Assembly (NCBI GenBank): GCA_013398275.1
Contig: VZSE01006029.1
Coordinates: 248,001 to 312,000, forward strand
DNA length: 64,000 nt
Origin: Promerops cafer
Taxonomy: Eukaryota; Chordata; Aves; Passeriformes; Nectariniidae
Reading direction: 5' to 3'
A model generated the notes under the pieces. That model did not search any database, was not told the DNA's origin, and saw only the letters and a list, made by a program, of their open reading frames with translations. Below, one piece after another: positions 1-13,300 of this stretch; the stretch's first letter is position 1; every line of letters begins with the position of its first letter. The translations under genes were made by a program, and so were the position numbers.

Positions 1-3000
1 TAAAGTCAGCCTGGCCTCTGATGAGTATTCATTGTTCTAATGGTCAGTGTTATAGCAAGGCCATTAGTCAAGGATTTTAGCACCCAAAACAGAAAAATCT
101 CAAGAGCTCAGCAGTCTGTCTTTCGATGTTTGCATATTCAGATGAGAAATGCTTTATAAAAAGAACAGGTAACAATTCTTGCTTTTCTGGCAATATCATA
201 CCTCTCTTCAATGTTCACACAGTATGTGGGAAATGCTTCTTTAGTCCAATGTTTTTTGATTAGCTGCTTCTTGTCACCAGCCATAGAGTTTCACACCTGT
301 GAGCAGTGGAGGAAATATAAAATAGCAAACCAGCAATTCCATAAGCAAAGAAGACACAAATTTTGGTGAGAGGAGAAAGAAAAAATAATAAAGAAAAGAG
401 AGAGAGAAAAAGACTGTTTTTTCAAACTTACTTTACAAGCAAGTAATGTTCAAGTCTTGAATTGAGTTTGGGATCTTGACTTGCTTGATCTCAGTAATAG
501 CCGTACTATATTTTTCCTTTAATATCAAGCACTTTGGACACTTCTCATACTTTTTGCAAAGTTCTTTTCTGAAGCTACTTTCAAAATTCAGAGTCATCTC
601 CAGCAGTCAGTGCAGCAAGAAGCAAAGGATCCTTATCCAATAACACCCCTTTTCACAATATGCCTGTTACCGGGTGAAACAAACAGTCAAACAGTCTGGC
701 GGGATATGCAGCACGTCAGTCACTTCGTAGAACACATGAAACTTTTAGTCATTTTACCAAATAAGTGACTGAAGGAGTCATTTGAAAAATTACTGAAATT
801 TTCAGTCATTTCAGGAAATCACTGGTTTCATGATACTTCTGACATACCGTGTGCAGAAGGGAAGGCTGAGGCTGGAAGAGGGAAGCAGATCGTGTTCTTC
901 AAACCCCCTCTTGTGGCTGTGGAGAACAGCGCCATAAAATACCGCATTTTACCGTGACCTTTTGTTTAAAGACTGCAGTGACTGTTTAGGAAGGAAGGAG
1001 ATGTGAGAGACTTTTTTATCCCCATGCTAATATTCTTCTTTGAAAATCTCTGTCAAGGGAGGTTTTTAGGGTTTTTTCCCCAATTCTTAAGCAATAGTAC
1101 ATGAGGTTTGAGCTGGATACCTCTGCAGAGATCCAGTACAAAGCAGTTACCAAAAAGGTTCCATATGGATGATTCCACTGGCTATTTTATGTGACTATTT
1201 ACTTTTAGTATAGCTGTATCTGTCTTATATGAAAGTAAAACCTTCATTTTGTTTTCTGAAAAGTATTTTAAAGCTGCATAGCCTTCAGGTAGTGCTGAAA
1301 CAAAATGAATGTGTCCAGAGAATACTTTCTTAACAGGCAGTTAGCAGTGGAAAAGCTTTCACAAACGCAGGTGAGCAGCTATTCAGATCCAAGAAACTTG
1401 GAACAAAAGCTGTCCTTAAGGCCATACTCCTCGCTTTCCTAAGTAGAAACCAAATCATTGATCTTCTGGTCTGAATGGGACTGAAACAACGAGCTGACCT
1501 TGTACATCCCATTGGGAAGGGAGGGCAGGGAAGGAGAAAGGGCATTGTGGTTTACTCGAAACTCTAAAATTCTTGCTTAATTCCAAAGTGCTTTAAAAAG
1601 AGTGATGGGAGTGATGCAAGCAATGGCAGAAATTTTTGATCAATACCATATATCTGCAGTGCTGTTGGGACATTGGCTTTGGGTTATTGTATGTTGAGGA
1701 TGCATTTGCAGAAATAGTACCTTACCTCGAGTCCCTGTCAAAAGGATAATGCCAGACAGAGAGTTAAAACCATCAAATCAGATCCTTACTTGGTTTGGAG
1801 CCACTCAGAAAAGATCAGCACAGGTATCCTCTGTAGGACTTCATCACAAAAGCCTTTGGACACCATGGAGGTCTGTGATATCTCACTTTGCCAGCATACT
1901 CCTCTTCCCAAATACATATACTTCCCCTTTCTTCCACTACTGTTTCAGAAAATTCTTTTAAATACATTTTTGATCAAATTTAAGTAAACATTGTATTACA
2001 GCATAACTACAGCTATTCACTTCTGGGTTTTTTTTTCATTTATTTTAATTTTGTATTTGCAGTGATACTGAGAGTCAGTGGACTCACAACTTCTAAAAAC
2101 ATAGCCTGAAAGAATCTATTAGAAGCCCATTTTTTTTGTACATTATAATCTGGCAGACTGAAAGACTACACAGATCAACTACAAAAGTACTTCATACCAA
2201 AACTTAGAGGAAGTGTGTCTGATCTAATGCAAAAGAAAATTATTGAATTGTGTAATTTAATAAAGGCTTACATTAGTGTGAAACATCCTGAGCAAATAAT
2301 AGTTTGAAAATATAACATGGAAAAACATTACCTAATCAACAGAAAGGAAACAATTGGTTGTGCTCTCCTTGGGTTTTTTTTCCCATTATATAAGGTGCCC
2401 AAAATAATGACCATTATTAGGTTCAATATATTTCATTTAAGGTATTAGGGAAGCGGCTCAGAGATTTTCTGCTACACAGGTCTGTGAAAACTAAACTGAA
2501 AGTCCTTTTCACATGAAAAATTAGAGAGACTTTTTAGGGAAACATTTTAATATTTCATTTTGGAAATGTAACTATGAAGTCAGCTAGAAAACATTTTTCC
2601 CTAGCTAAAACTCTCATATTTGACAAAAACCACAGTATGAATACTGGCTACACATTCTTTTGACAATAGATACTTCAGCAGTGTGGTTTTGTCCATATCT
2701 CTATGTATTTAAAGAGCTCAAGGTTTGGTTCCTTGCTCTGGCACAGTTTTTGAGAGTGTGTTAGGTCAAGGCGAGGACTTGTAACAGTGACTCTGAATCT
2801 GCTTGAATGTATCTGAGTTTGAAACCAGTGAAATTCCACTGTGCTTCATTTCAGGATGTCCTGATATGCCTCAGCTCCCTAAAAATATCTTTCTGGAAAG
2901 GAAAATTTATTAGCTCTTGTGAAGCACCCTTATTCTGTGACAACAGGGAACAGACAGGAGGACAAGGGCAAATCAGGACTGGCCCAAAGCTCCTCAGCAG

Positions 3001-3907
3001 GGCAGGACAAAATGAATTTTTTCCATTCTTCAACTTATGTCATATTCACAGGTAGTAGCAACACAACTTCTCCATGCAGCACCCTTCCTAAATTACCTAG
3101 GGCATGTGCTGGCCTAGGGAAAGATCAGCCTTCCTGGGAGGCAGCAGCTGGAGAGACAGTTTGCCACCTCCCCACATTCTTGGGCTCCCCAGCTGCTGTC
3201 CTGGTCTGATCCCAGCCCCCTGCAGTCCCTGTTTTTCTCTATGGCTGCAGGAGGTTTTGTCTTCACAGATGGTTGTGTGGGACCTTGAAAGGTTGGCTTA
3301 CACCTTGCCTTGCTTTGAGTGGTGGCATGTGTTTTGGGGCTTCATAATGATCAGGCACAAACTTTCATGGAACCTGCTATAAGCCTGACTAAAACCTCAC
3401 ACAGCGTTAAGCTTTTCCATCCCAACAGTTTTAATTAAGCCAGCCAGTTCATACTACATGTTTATCATCATTAAACCCAGTATTATTTGCTGAAGTGAAT
3501 ATAGGCATGCAGAGAAGTCAGGTATTAGTAATTACAGTTAAAGTGTACTATATATACAGCTACTTTATTGATTTCCAATATTTAATATTCTGCATTGACC
3601 GGCACAGATCTAGCTAGCTACACTAATGAAAATACTAGTATATTATTCTCAGTTCCTTAGCCAATATTTAAGACTTTTTTGATTTACCTAATACTGAAGA
3701 AAAGCTCTATCCCTAATAAATTAATCCAAGTGAGAAGCTACTTTCAAAGACCACAATGTGTTGCTGATGCATGATGAAAAAAGCAATATGTTTTCAAATG
3801 TGACTTGTCTACTTTATTCATGCTCTATTTTTAAAATATATTTTAAGTATTTTTCACCTGTGCTATGTATTTGGTTATTTTGCACTACCAGTTTGTGGAG
3901 TGGATGG
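1..3907. other. AT-rich noncoding stretch, no gene recognised
   Basis: No reading frame here exceeds about 100 codons, none resembles a known family, and none is bracketed by convincing splice sites. No RNA gene or recognisable transposon was seen before the CR1 that starts near 3908. The sequence has the usual look of vertebrate intron or intergenic DNA, with short A and T runs and low CpG. Confidence 0.6.
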
Positions 3908-4330
3908 CTTCATGGTCAGGCTGAGGAAGTTGGGGCTGCTCCACCTGGAGAAGAGAGAGTTGTTTGGAGACCTCGTAGCAACGTTCCAGTGTCTGAAGGG
4001 GGCCTACAGGGAAGCCTGAGAGGCAACCAGGAACTGTAGCAACAAGACCAGGGGGAATGGCTTCAAACTGAAAGAGAGTAAGTTTAGATTAGATGTTAGG
4101 AAGAAATTGTTTACTGTGGGGGTGGTGAGGCACTGGAACAGGTTGTCAACAGGTTGTCCGGAAAAATAGTGGACATCCTAAACATGGCAGTGCTCAATGC
4201 CAGGTTGGAGGGGACTTTGAGCAACTTGGTCTAATGGGAAGTGTTCCTGCCCATGGCAGAGGGGTTGGAACAGGACAAACTTTAAGGTCCCTTCCAACCC
4301 AAAGCATTTTGTGCTTCTGTTGTGTGGTTC
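3908..4330 (+). mobile_element. CR1 LINE fragment, 3' end, plus strand
   Basis: The segment carries the conserved 3' portion of avian CR1 elements in order. First comes the stretch corresponding to the end of ORF2, about leading the column and gathering into the line-up of the transcript (GCTGAGGAAGTTGGGGCTG, then the CTGGAGAAGAGAGAG block). Next are the TTAGATGTTAGGAAGAAATT block and the GGTGAGGCACTGGAACAGG block. It closes with CCCTTCCAACCCAAAGCATT and an imperfect short terminal repeat near 4310-4325. CR1 is the dominant LINE of birds and inserts as 5'-truncated copies without clear target duplications, as here. Several substitutions and small indels, including a duplicated CAGGTTGTC, show an old, inactive copy. 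The frame visible at 3758-4039 only overlaps it and is not a host gene. The left edge is uncertain by about 20 bases. Confidence 0.9.
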
Positions 4331-7300
4331 AGTTGCGCTGAGACGCGCCATTGTGATCACATTTCTGCAACAGAACATGACAGGTTGGCAAGTCTTTCCT
4401 TTTACTTTTGCTCACTCCATGATTCAGTTTCTCCTAAGTTAAATTAATTTCATTTCTCAAAGGTGGATCTGCCACCTCTTGGTGGACTTCTAAACCTCCT
4501 GACATTTCAGCTCTGTGTTTCTGACATCAGTTTGCTAGGGAAGGGATCAGATGTCCCCCATGCTCTTGTTTTCAAGCCTTATTATTATGGGGATTGGATT
4601 TCAGGAAGGCAGATTTTTAGAGAGCACTTCATTTGGGTTGGCCCCACAGACAACAACTTTTCCTGTGAATTCTACCATTGACTTCCACATGAGTAGTTTC
4701 AGGTGAAGATTGAGTACATTTGAAACTCCTCCTTCGATTCAGCAATTTTCAAATGGTGACTAGAAGAAGCCAAGCTGTGGGTTCAGGACCTGTAACAACT
4801 GTTCACTTGATCAAAGACTCTAGCATTGCTAGTAAATAGATAATAGACAAGGAAAACTGCAGTGTGGAACAGACTACAGGAAGTAGAAAATGCAGCTTTG
4901 GTGTGTTTAAATACAAACGGGAAGGTGAAAAAAACATTTTAAGGTAAGTTGTCAGTTCACTAGAAGATACAATATTTGGTTTTCTTAACCATTCCATAGC
5001 AAGTGAGGATAGCCAGCTGAGAGTTTTTTTATCAGAACAGAATTTAGTGAGTTGAGATTTCCCAATTCTAGGTCTTCTAAAAAGCACATCAAACTGACAT
5101 TATTTATCTAGCACATCCATTCACCAAGTGAGATCGTCTTGGCTTTTTTTTTCTATAGCAGCTTACAAAAGCATTCAGTCCAGTCATCATATCTATTTCT
5201 TCTCTTTTAAGTTTTGCTTCTGTCATTTCCACAGCTTTGTGTTGTGACACCTAAAGACCCACACTTCCTCAGAAAATAATGCTTCAAGGTACAAAATGCT
5301 TCTTGAAGATCAGTTTTCTTTCAAGCTCTGATGTTACTCCCAGTTGTACCACCCTTCTGTCCTGCCTGCTGCACCTTCAGTAACAGAAAACACAGAGAGA
5401 ATTTGCAAAACATTAGGAAACTAATCACCGGGAACTGGATTTGTCTGACCATAAGGAAAATTCTGAAGAGCTATTTGCTTGGCAAGAAGCAAATGGAAAA
5501 GCTGAACAGAGAAGATGAACAGTTAAAGATGTCTTAAAGAGATCTATTTTCTAAAACTTAATATGTTTAAAATTCACATTAAATTTTATGAGACTCACTT
5601 TGTTCTTACTATTGATAATTAAGGAATCTAATGCTTTCGAGTGTGAAAACAATCAAGTCTCAAGTAACAAGTGACCTCTGTTGCAAAACAAAGACTGGAG
5701 ACTTTACAACATTCTCAGTCTTCTTTCCTGGCAAAGATCATGTACTGCCAGATGGGGATCAATTAAAAGAACATGGAAAAGCTGACAATTGGCTTCTTGG
5801 CTAAATTTAAAATGCAAAAAGAAGTTGTTTCAAATGATGCCAAAATGGCCAAGTTTTTCATGGGAAATGGAAAATGATTTAAACAGGTGAAAAAACTTTT
5901 CAAATTCTTTTTGTCTCTGGGTTTTTTTGTCAAGAAAACTCAATAAGTTTATCACAAACTTACAAATAGTTTCATCTGACCTGCACTTACATTTACAGCA
6001 AAGAAATCACTCTAGCAAAAGACATTCATCACCTCTGGGAGAAACGCACACCTTTTTTTCCGTGCAGCTTTCCTGAACACTAGTAAGCCATTAACTGTAT
6101 TTGCTGCTTCTTGCACTCAATTACCAAACACGACGTGTTTGCCAGACAAGATTTTTCACATGACAGTATTCAACATACAGATATACTTTTGCAATTCTTG
6201 TCATATTCTAACAAATAGTTCTGTTTTTATCTGAACAAGGAGTAGGTTCCATGATCAAGGATGAGAAATGCTGTTTCTACATGCTAAATGTAAAAAGCTT
6301 GAAGGACTCAAGATCTGTATCCAAATTATAGCACTCAGACTGATTCTCAAGAGGGCTGAAGTACAGTTTCTTTCTGTATTTTTAATTTAAAAACAATACC
6401 CGTATTGTATAATTGAACTCTTGGTTTTTTCAGAATTACTGTTTCAACAGCAGAAGCACTCCAGCAATGACAAATACTTTAAAAAACAATAGGACAGGTA
6501 CTTTAATTAATTAATGCACTGTTAGAAACAGTTTTGGATGCAGAATCTATGGGGGAATTTTATGAATATTTTGTCTGAATGATTCTTCTGTTTTCCAACA
6601 ATTCTGTAAATATTTTAATACTGTAGCAAAAATGATGCATCCCTGATGAAAAGTTAAGAGACAGGAGAAGGAAAAAAAGGTGTTTTCAACCTTTCAACCA
6701 AAGTATTCCCACCCCAAAATAGAAAATGTAGCCCGGGGCCAGGCAACTTCAACCTTGTTAACTGAGCCATGAGCATACTCTTAGGAATGACTAGAATTCA
6801 TTGCAAGTTCACCAGAGCCCTGTAATGGATTCAGCATTAGGCTTCAAATGCAAGGGCTGAACTTCATGGGCCAGCAAAAGGCATGGGCTGCAAGACAGGC
6901 AAGAACAAAAGCTCTGTGTGCAAAGTCCTCCCCCTACCCCCAGTAGAAACTGTTTTCTGCTGATTTTTTTCTTTCTGCAAGAAAAAACATCTTTTTCAGC
7001 ATACATTGCCTTCCTAATTCTACTCAAAATAGAGGAATTATCCTGGGAGAGGGGAGAACATATGACAAGGTTGAAAATATATCTGTGAAATAGTGGTAAT
7101 GTTACTGGTTTTGCACTTTGGCTTGGTAGTGGTGGTTTTTGCAGGTTTTTTGTGTTGTTGTTGTTGCTGATGATTTTTTTTTTTTTTTAAAGCTTTCTAT
7201 TTCCATTCCCATTTTCCATTTCTTGCCCTCTCCAAAAAAAAATGGGTTAATTTTTCAGTCCCTTCTTTGCTGAAATCCAGGGAGGAGATTTCTGTGTATC

Positions 7301-10300
7301 TTTTAAGATACCTTGAGCTTTCTGGAAGGAAATAGAATATTCTCTATTAACCTATAGTGTGTCAATGGTAAAAAGCCTTATGGTAGCTCTCCTGTTTTTG
7401 TTTTCAATCTGCTCTTGCTGGAAGAGGTAATCTGCTTGGTCTCTGTTGAGTAGGACGGGAATTTGGGAGTTCCTACATTACTTCTTGTCCTGCAGGATGT
7501 TTTACCCCCTGAAATTTTGAAGGTTCCTGCTTAGAGGATTGCAAAACCCTTCCCCAAATCCCATTTTTCACCTGGTGTGACACAGCACTAAATCATCCCA
7601 TTTATGTAAATCTGTTCTCTGAGACTATTCATGGACTGCTCTGCTCTCAGATAGTCTGGCACTATCTGGACCACTTGCTTTACCTTCTTGCCTTAAACCA
7701 CAGTAAGAAGCTACAGACAACCAAGGAGTTTTCTTCAGGAGGCAAGGTACTAAACATGAATGCTGTAAATATGGTTCTCCTAAATCCCTCCTCCTTTGTT
7801 TATACACACACACACCCCCTTACACCATATTTAAAAGCATGTGGAGGCTGTCGGCCAGGTCTCTTTCAAGGTTACTTGGAAGGTCTTCACTTTCCCTGGT
7901 GCCAGCAACCAGACATGAATCACAGCATTCAGTGAAGGAAGGGCTGCCTGTTGGCTAAAGCATCCCAGAATACTGCTTTCAGACTCACCCAAAGCACTGC
8001 CACAACGTTTAATATTAAATCCCAATGATAAGCAATAAGTGAAATTAAACGTGTGTGTCAAAATCAGTTGGTTCTGTACAAAGGCAAAAGCAGTGCACTT
8101 TGAGAAACACTGAAACAGCAATACTGGGGGAATGTAAGCTGTCTAACCACTTATTTTTTTTCCCCCATTCCTCCCCTACTGTCTTTCTCCTCCATCCCCA
8201 AAGGAAGTTAAAGATGTTTTTATAATGTGGATGATAGAGACGACTTATCTGCATAATGAAGCTGAAAACAGCCTGCTTGTGTTGAAGCTCCTCCTCTGCA
8301 TGTTACATGCCAGCAGAGATTTGCTGCAAAACAGGAGAGCTGCAATGCAGCATTTTCCTCTGGAACTTTGCAGCTGTATTACAGTTCCAAGCACACCACA
8401 AAAAGACTTTTGTTTACAGTATTTAAATTCAATTTAAATGGCAGCTGTTAAAAGTAGGCAGATGAATCACTACACATCCAGTAACATTTTAGTGCTCACC
8501 CACTCTAAGGCTTTTATTCTTAACTGAATTACTTCATGTTCTCTTACAATTAACTTTCCTATTGTTTTATCATACTACCTGCCTAATAATTAGATGTCTT
8601 TAATATCTAGCTATTTGTAGTCCTTAATACTCATCAAAAAATAAAATGCCTGGGTAAAAAAATAGAGTCATAAAAAAGCTCAAAATACACAAAACCACTA
8701 GGTAGGGATCATAAGGGTAGTAGCCTCAGAAGGCAGAGAATCTTCAAGGAAAACTTTGCATGGAAATCATCTCTTACTTTCCTCAAGCACAGCAGTGTCA
8801 GTTCCCAATAATGTTCACCATGCTGCTTCCCAGACTGTACAGTGTCACCAGAAGGTCAGTCAGGAAGGCAGGATCCTACCTCCAGAAGTCAAAGCTACAA
8901 GCACTCAGTGACTCAGTAACTGCCCTTCCTCCTTCAAGCCCATTTTGCCTTAACATTACCTAGCTTAGCAAGGCGGGATGTTACAAGGTCATTTCCAATA
9001 TGCATCCCAAGCCCCAAAGCACTGTTCCAACTTACTCATGAATTTGAACTCCAAAACCCTAGGAAAAGTTAAAGTCCTGGTCCAAATTTTCCCCTCTTAG
9101 CTCCTACACAGAAGTATTAGTTTAATCCACCAATATTTCCTTTACAGTTCAACATATGCTGCAGTTGCAAGTGAGAAGAATAATGGTGCTCTTAGACTAG
9201 CTCTCCATGGAAATAGTCACCAAACCAGTCAGCATAATTATCAGACTCTGGTGAAGAAAAATCCTGGATGAAAAATATATCAGTGACAATGATAAAATTC
9301 AGCTGATGGAAAAACTCTGACTGAGCTCTGAGGGAAAACTATTCCAATTCTCTCTCGCTTTTGACATGATATGAAGATAATTCATATAGAAGAATTATAT
9401 TTGCACAAGGTTAGTAATAAGAAATCTCAAATTGGATTTCTGCTCTTTTTTTTTAAACCAAACTTCCTACATGCTGGATTTAACCACTGATTTCAATAAA
9501 GCTGGGATTTAACTCTCATTGACTGCCATGCAGCCATTTCTCCCTAAGCTTGAAAAATACTTCGCTTCCCACACATGTGCACACAAACAGAACAAAAGAG
9601 CAGAAACTACATATCCACATATCTCCTATAACATCTATCAATTGCATCTTACAGAGTGACGGCTGCAAGCGTGCTTTGCACCAAGCTTTCACTCTATCTT
9701 TGAAGTTATAGCACACAACATTAAAGCACTTGCAAACAGCTATGACTGTCACAAATGACAGGAGTTTCTCTCCCCTTCATCTTTTTCCCACTATTTCACT
9801 AGAGAAGGCAGTTTTATGATGGGTCCTTATTTGAATGATCATACTCTGATTTTCTGCATCTTCTGCTGCGATTGACTGGAGATCGATCAGTTGTTGATAA
9901 GTGCTGTGAATGTTAAAATACATGAGGCCAGAAAGAGGGACAGATTTCTCTACTACCTGTGTACACACAGCCCAAAACAGCAGACCTCTCTCCCTTGAAG
10001 AACTTACACCTTACTGTATTGTAAATATCAAACAGCAATGAGTTATTTATTGACCAGTCTCTCACTCCCGAACATGACAAACTCTAATGCTTTGCCTGAA
10101 CTGACCTCTGATGGAACAAAATTAATCTCTCTGTTTCCACAAAGACTATACAGATGTCCAAAATAAGGGATCTTCCTAGATATTTTATTCTTTTGCTGAG
10201 TAGAATGCTGAACTAGATAATCCTTAAATAACTGACTGTTGAGAGGGTTTAGCAGGGGAAGGATCACTATTTATGTTCCTATACACTTCCCTAAGTATCT

Positions 10301-13300
10301 GCCCTCACTGACTGCTACAGACAGAATATTAGGCTAGAAAGACCTGTAGCCCAACCTCTGTCTTATGATTATAATCAGAGTTTAAATTCACATACAGGTT
10401 TCATATTAGAATTTGCATCTAATTTATGCTGCTCCATGCTGGGAAGAGAAGGTACTGGAAGTCGCCCTCTTCCCTCACAGACCTTCCCACCCTCTGTCCC
10501 CACACTCCCACCATGAGCACTGGGTGACCTGCTGGTGGGGTCACATGTGGACCCCTCTCCCAGCAGCAGTCCTGCCCCAGCAAGCAAAGGTCACTTCTGC
10601 AAGGTGCAAAGCCATGTTTGCTGCAGCAACAGCAGCATGGATCCTACAGCTTTTCACTGTGCTGTGGAGATCAGGTTCTTCTTACCCTAGAGCAACAGAG
10701 CTCACATGAGCCCTAAATGCTTCCTTCTGCCCCACAAACTACATCACAATTAGGGTCAGGGGAGACATCAAATTTCAGATGTACAGAAAAACACTCTGGG
10801 CTTCAGTGTAACCGCTTGGACCTAGCTGAACTAATATAGCCACTGCTGAAATGCCGAGCAACTTTGATCCTCACAAGACTGCTCCTTGATTGAAACTATT
10901 CAACAAATGTTTTCTGCAACTGTAATTCAGCCAATTGATTGTTTATAATCTTTGGCTGTGACTGCTGCATTCAGTACAGGGAGAATTCTCTTGCTGTACT
11001 CATCTGCATCTGAGCATCAGCCTTGCAAACAAGCGTATATTGTTTATCAGAACATTCACAAGAAAATGTTAGAGGAACAAATCCATACTTCCCAATTACC
11101 TGGACAATGTCATCCTCAAAATCACCTGTGACTACTGATTTTATACAAACAACTATTTAAACCCAACCTTGACCCTTGGCAACTAGAGAGCTATTCAGGG
11201 CACAGTAGCTGGGAAACCTTACCACCTTGAGGTAGCCATAATGACAGCAATGAGCTATCATTAATGAAAAATAAAAATTCCCATATGAAAAACATCCTTA
11301 CTTTTCACTGCTTTGGAACTATTCAGTAAGTACTGGCTCAGTACAAGACTCAACACATGCATTAGTGAACTCTGACCTCACTGGATAGTACAGTCATAAG
11401 TGTTGGGCTTTTATTACAGAGGTCTTTCATAGTCAGTACTGATAAAGTAGGATCCCAGAGGCAACAAACCATTAGAGAAACTTTCTTTTTCACCTGTCTA
11501 ACAAACCTTGAACCTGCAAAGTGCTCAGGCTTGTGAAGAATGCCAGAAAAGCAAGGACATGTGCAACGAGAGTGCTGGACAATTTAACTAGAACAGTCAC
11601 AAGACCAAAAACAACACCACAAACCAAATAATTATTTCATACTCAAATGCTATTTCCTCTTTATTCCTTTATGTTTTTGAAATTAAACTGCATATTACTA
11701 TTTAATTTCCTTAAATAGGACAGTATTTCACAGGAAATGGATATCCTCCTGGATCTCTGAACTCCTCTCTGAGATGTGAGTAACTGTTATTAAAACACTA
11801 TTAAATTACCCCGTGGTAGTAATTAATCAGCCGCAGATCTAAGCTGTAAATGGCAATAAGGGAAGATTCCACCACCAATGAATATTAGTCCCCACTTTTA
11901 AAATTTGCATTGCTGATTGGATTTAGGTTTTGGCTGGCTTGTCACTACTCCTAATCTGAGCAACAAGAATTTGATCAAGAAGAGGAAGTATGGGTAATAC
12001 AAGGGGAGAACAGCATGTCCTGATCAAGCAAGAGGCAAATTAAAAATTCTTTATTCTATCTGTGGAAAGTTCTGCCAATGAAAACATATAAAATCAATTT
12101 AATCAAGTCAATACAAGCTAATATACAGGTATGAAGTCCAGCTGTATAATTTAAGGAAGTGGCTTTCTCTTATGAAGTGGTCAACTACCTGGAAAAAGAC
12201 TGACATTATCAGTAGAATTCTTTGAATGAGATAAGAGAGAGAGATGCCTATTTTTCTGAAACGTAACTAAATAACAATAACTAAGCTCAGGCAAATATTG
12301 CATAATAGACAGACAACGTAGATGGGACTGGATGCTTTGACAGGACAATGATACTCCTCTGACAACTTGAGTTTCTTTGTTTCCCTGTGAATTTCTAATG
12401 CTTAGTTAAACCAAAGAAGACACCACTTTAAAAGCCTTGTGACTGCCTTAAATTTGTATGTTTCATTAATCTGTGTTAAGGCACAGATGTGCCAGACCTT
12501 TCATTCTTCACTCAGAAGGAATAAGAATATTCCATGCTCAGGGCTGCTCCATCACTTAGCCAGGACCAGTCAGTTCTACAGTGAAGTGCAGGCCAAATAA
12601 TAATAAAAATTCATGCTTCTAACCCTTCAACAGTCACAAATTTCAGGATGTAAAAATAACACAGTTGAGATGCATTAAATGCTCATTAAAATTAATGAGA
12701 ATGATGTGATTCTTACAAAAAGTGCAGCATTGTCTAGTGAAGGAACTGTTCAGTCTCACAAGTGAACTGAGAGTGTTAAGAAATCTGGTGGTACCAGATA
12801 AAATACCTGACAAAGCTGTATAGAAAAATTCACACAGCCACCTGGAAAAAAGAAAATCACATTTCTCTCAGCTCTATTTTATCAAAGATTTTGACACTGT
12901 TTCCACATATACTGTGGGTAGTTTTCACCCTTTCCTTTTGATTTCTTTTTTTTTGTGATTTTTTTGCCTCCTTTCATGTAGTACAATCTCTCCTCTGTGT
13001 TTCATGACCTAATTTTACCTCTTTACCCTTGAAAGTCTGCATGCATTACCAGACAAAACAATGACCAGGAGTAACAAAAGTAGCATGCTACAGTTGTCAT
13101 GCTTGGATATAGATATTGGTAACTTTGCTGCAATTTTGAATAGTATTTAACCCCTGCGAGATCTAAAATCTGGTAAAGAATTATGCCAATAAATTAAGTT
13201 TTCAGGAGAAAAATCTGAGATCAGAAATGGATGTTCCAGGACTGCGGGAAGTATCTAGGAGGCAGAAAGGAGGGTTGAATTAATATTAATAATGTTGACT

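Noticed and set aside
3758..4039. Plus-strand 93-codon frame
   Set aside because: Its second half is CR1 3'-end sequence and its first half is unrelated flank.
4900..4942. Plus-strand AAG|GTAAGT donor
   Set aside because: No acceptor with a pyrimidine tract upstream; an A/G-rich sequence precedes it.
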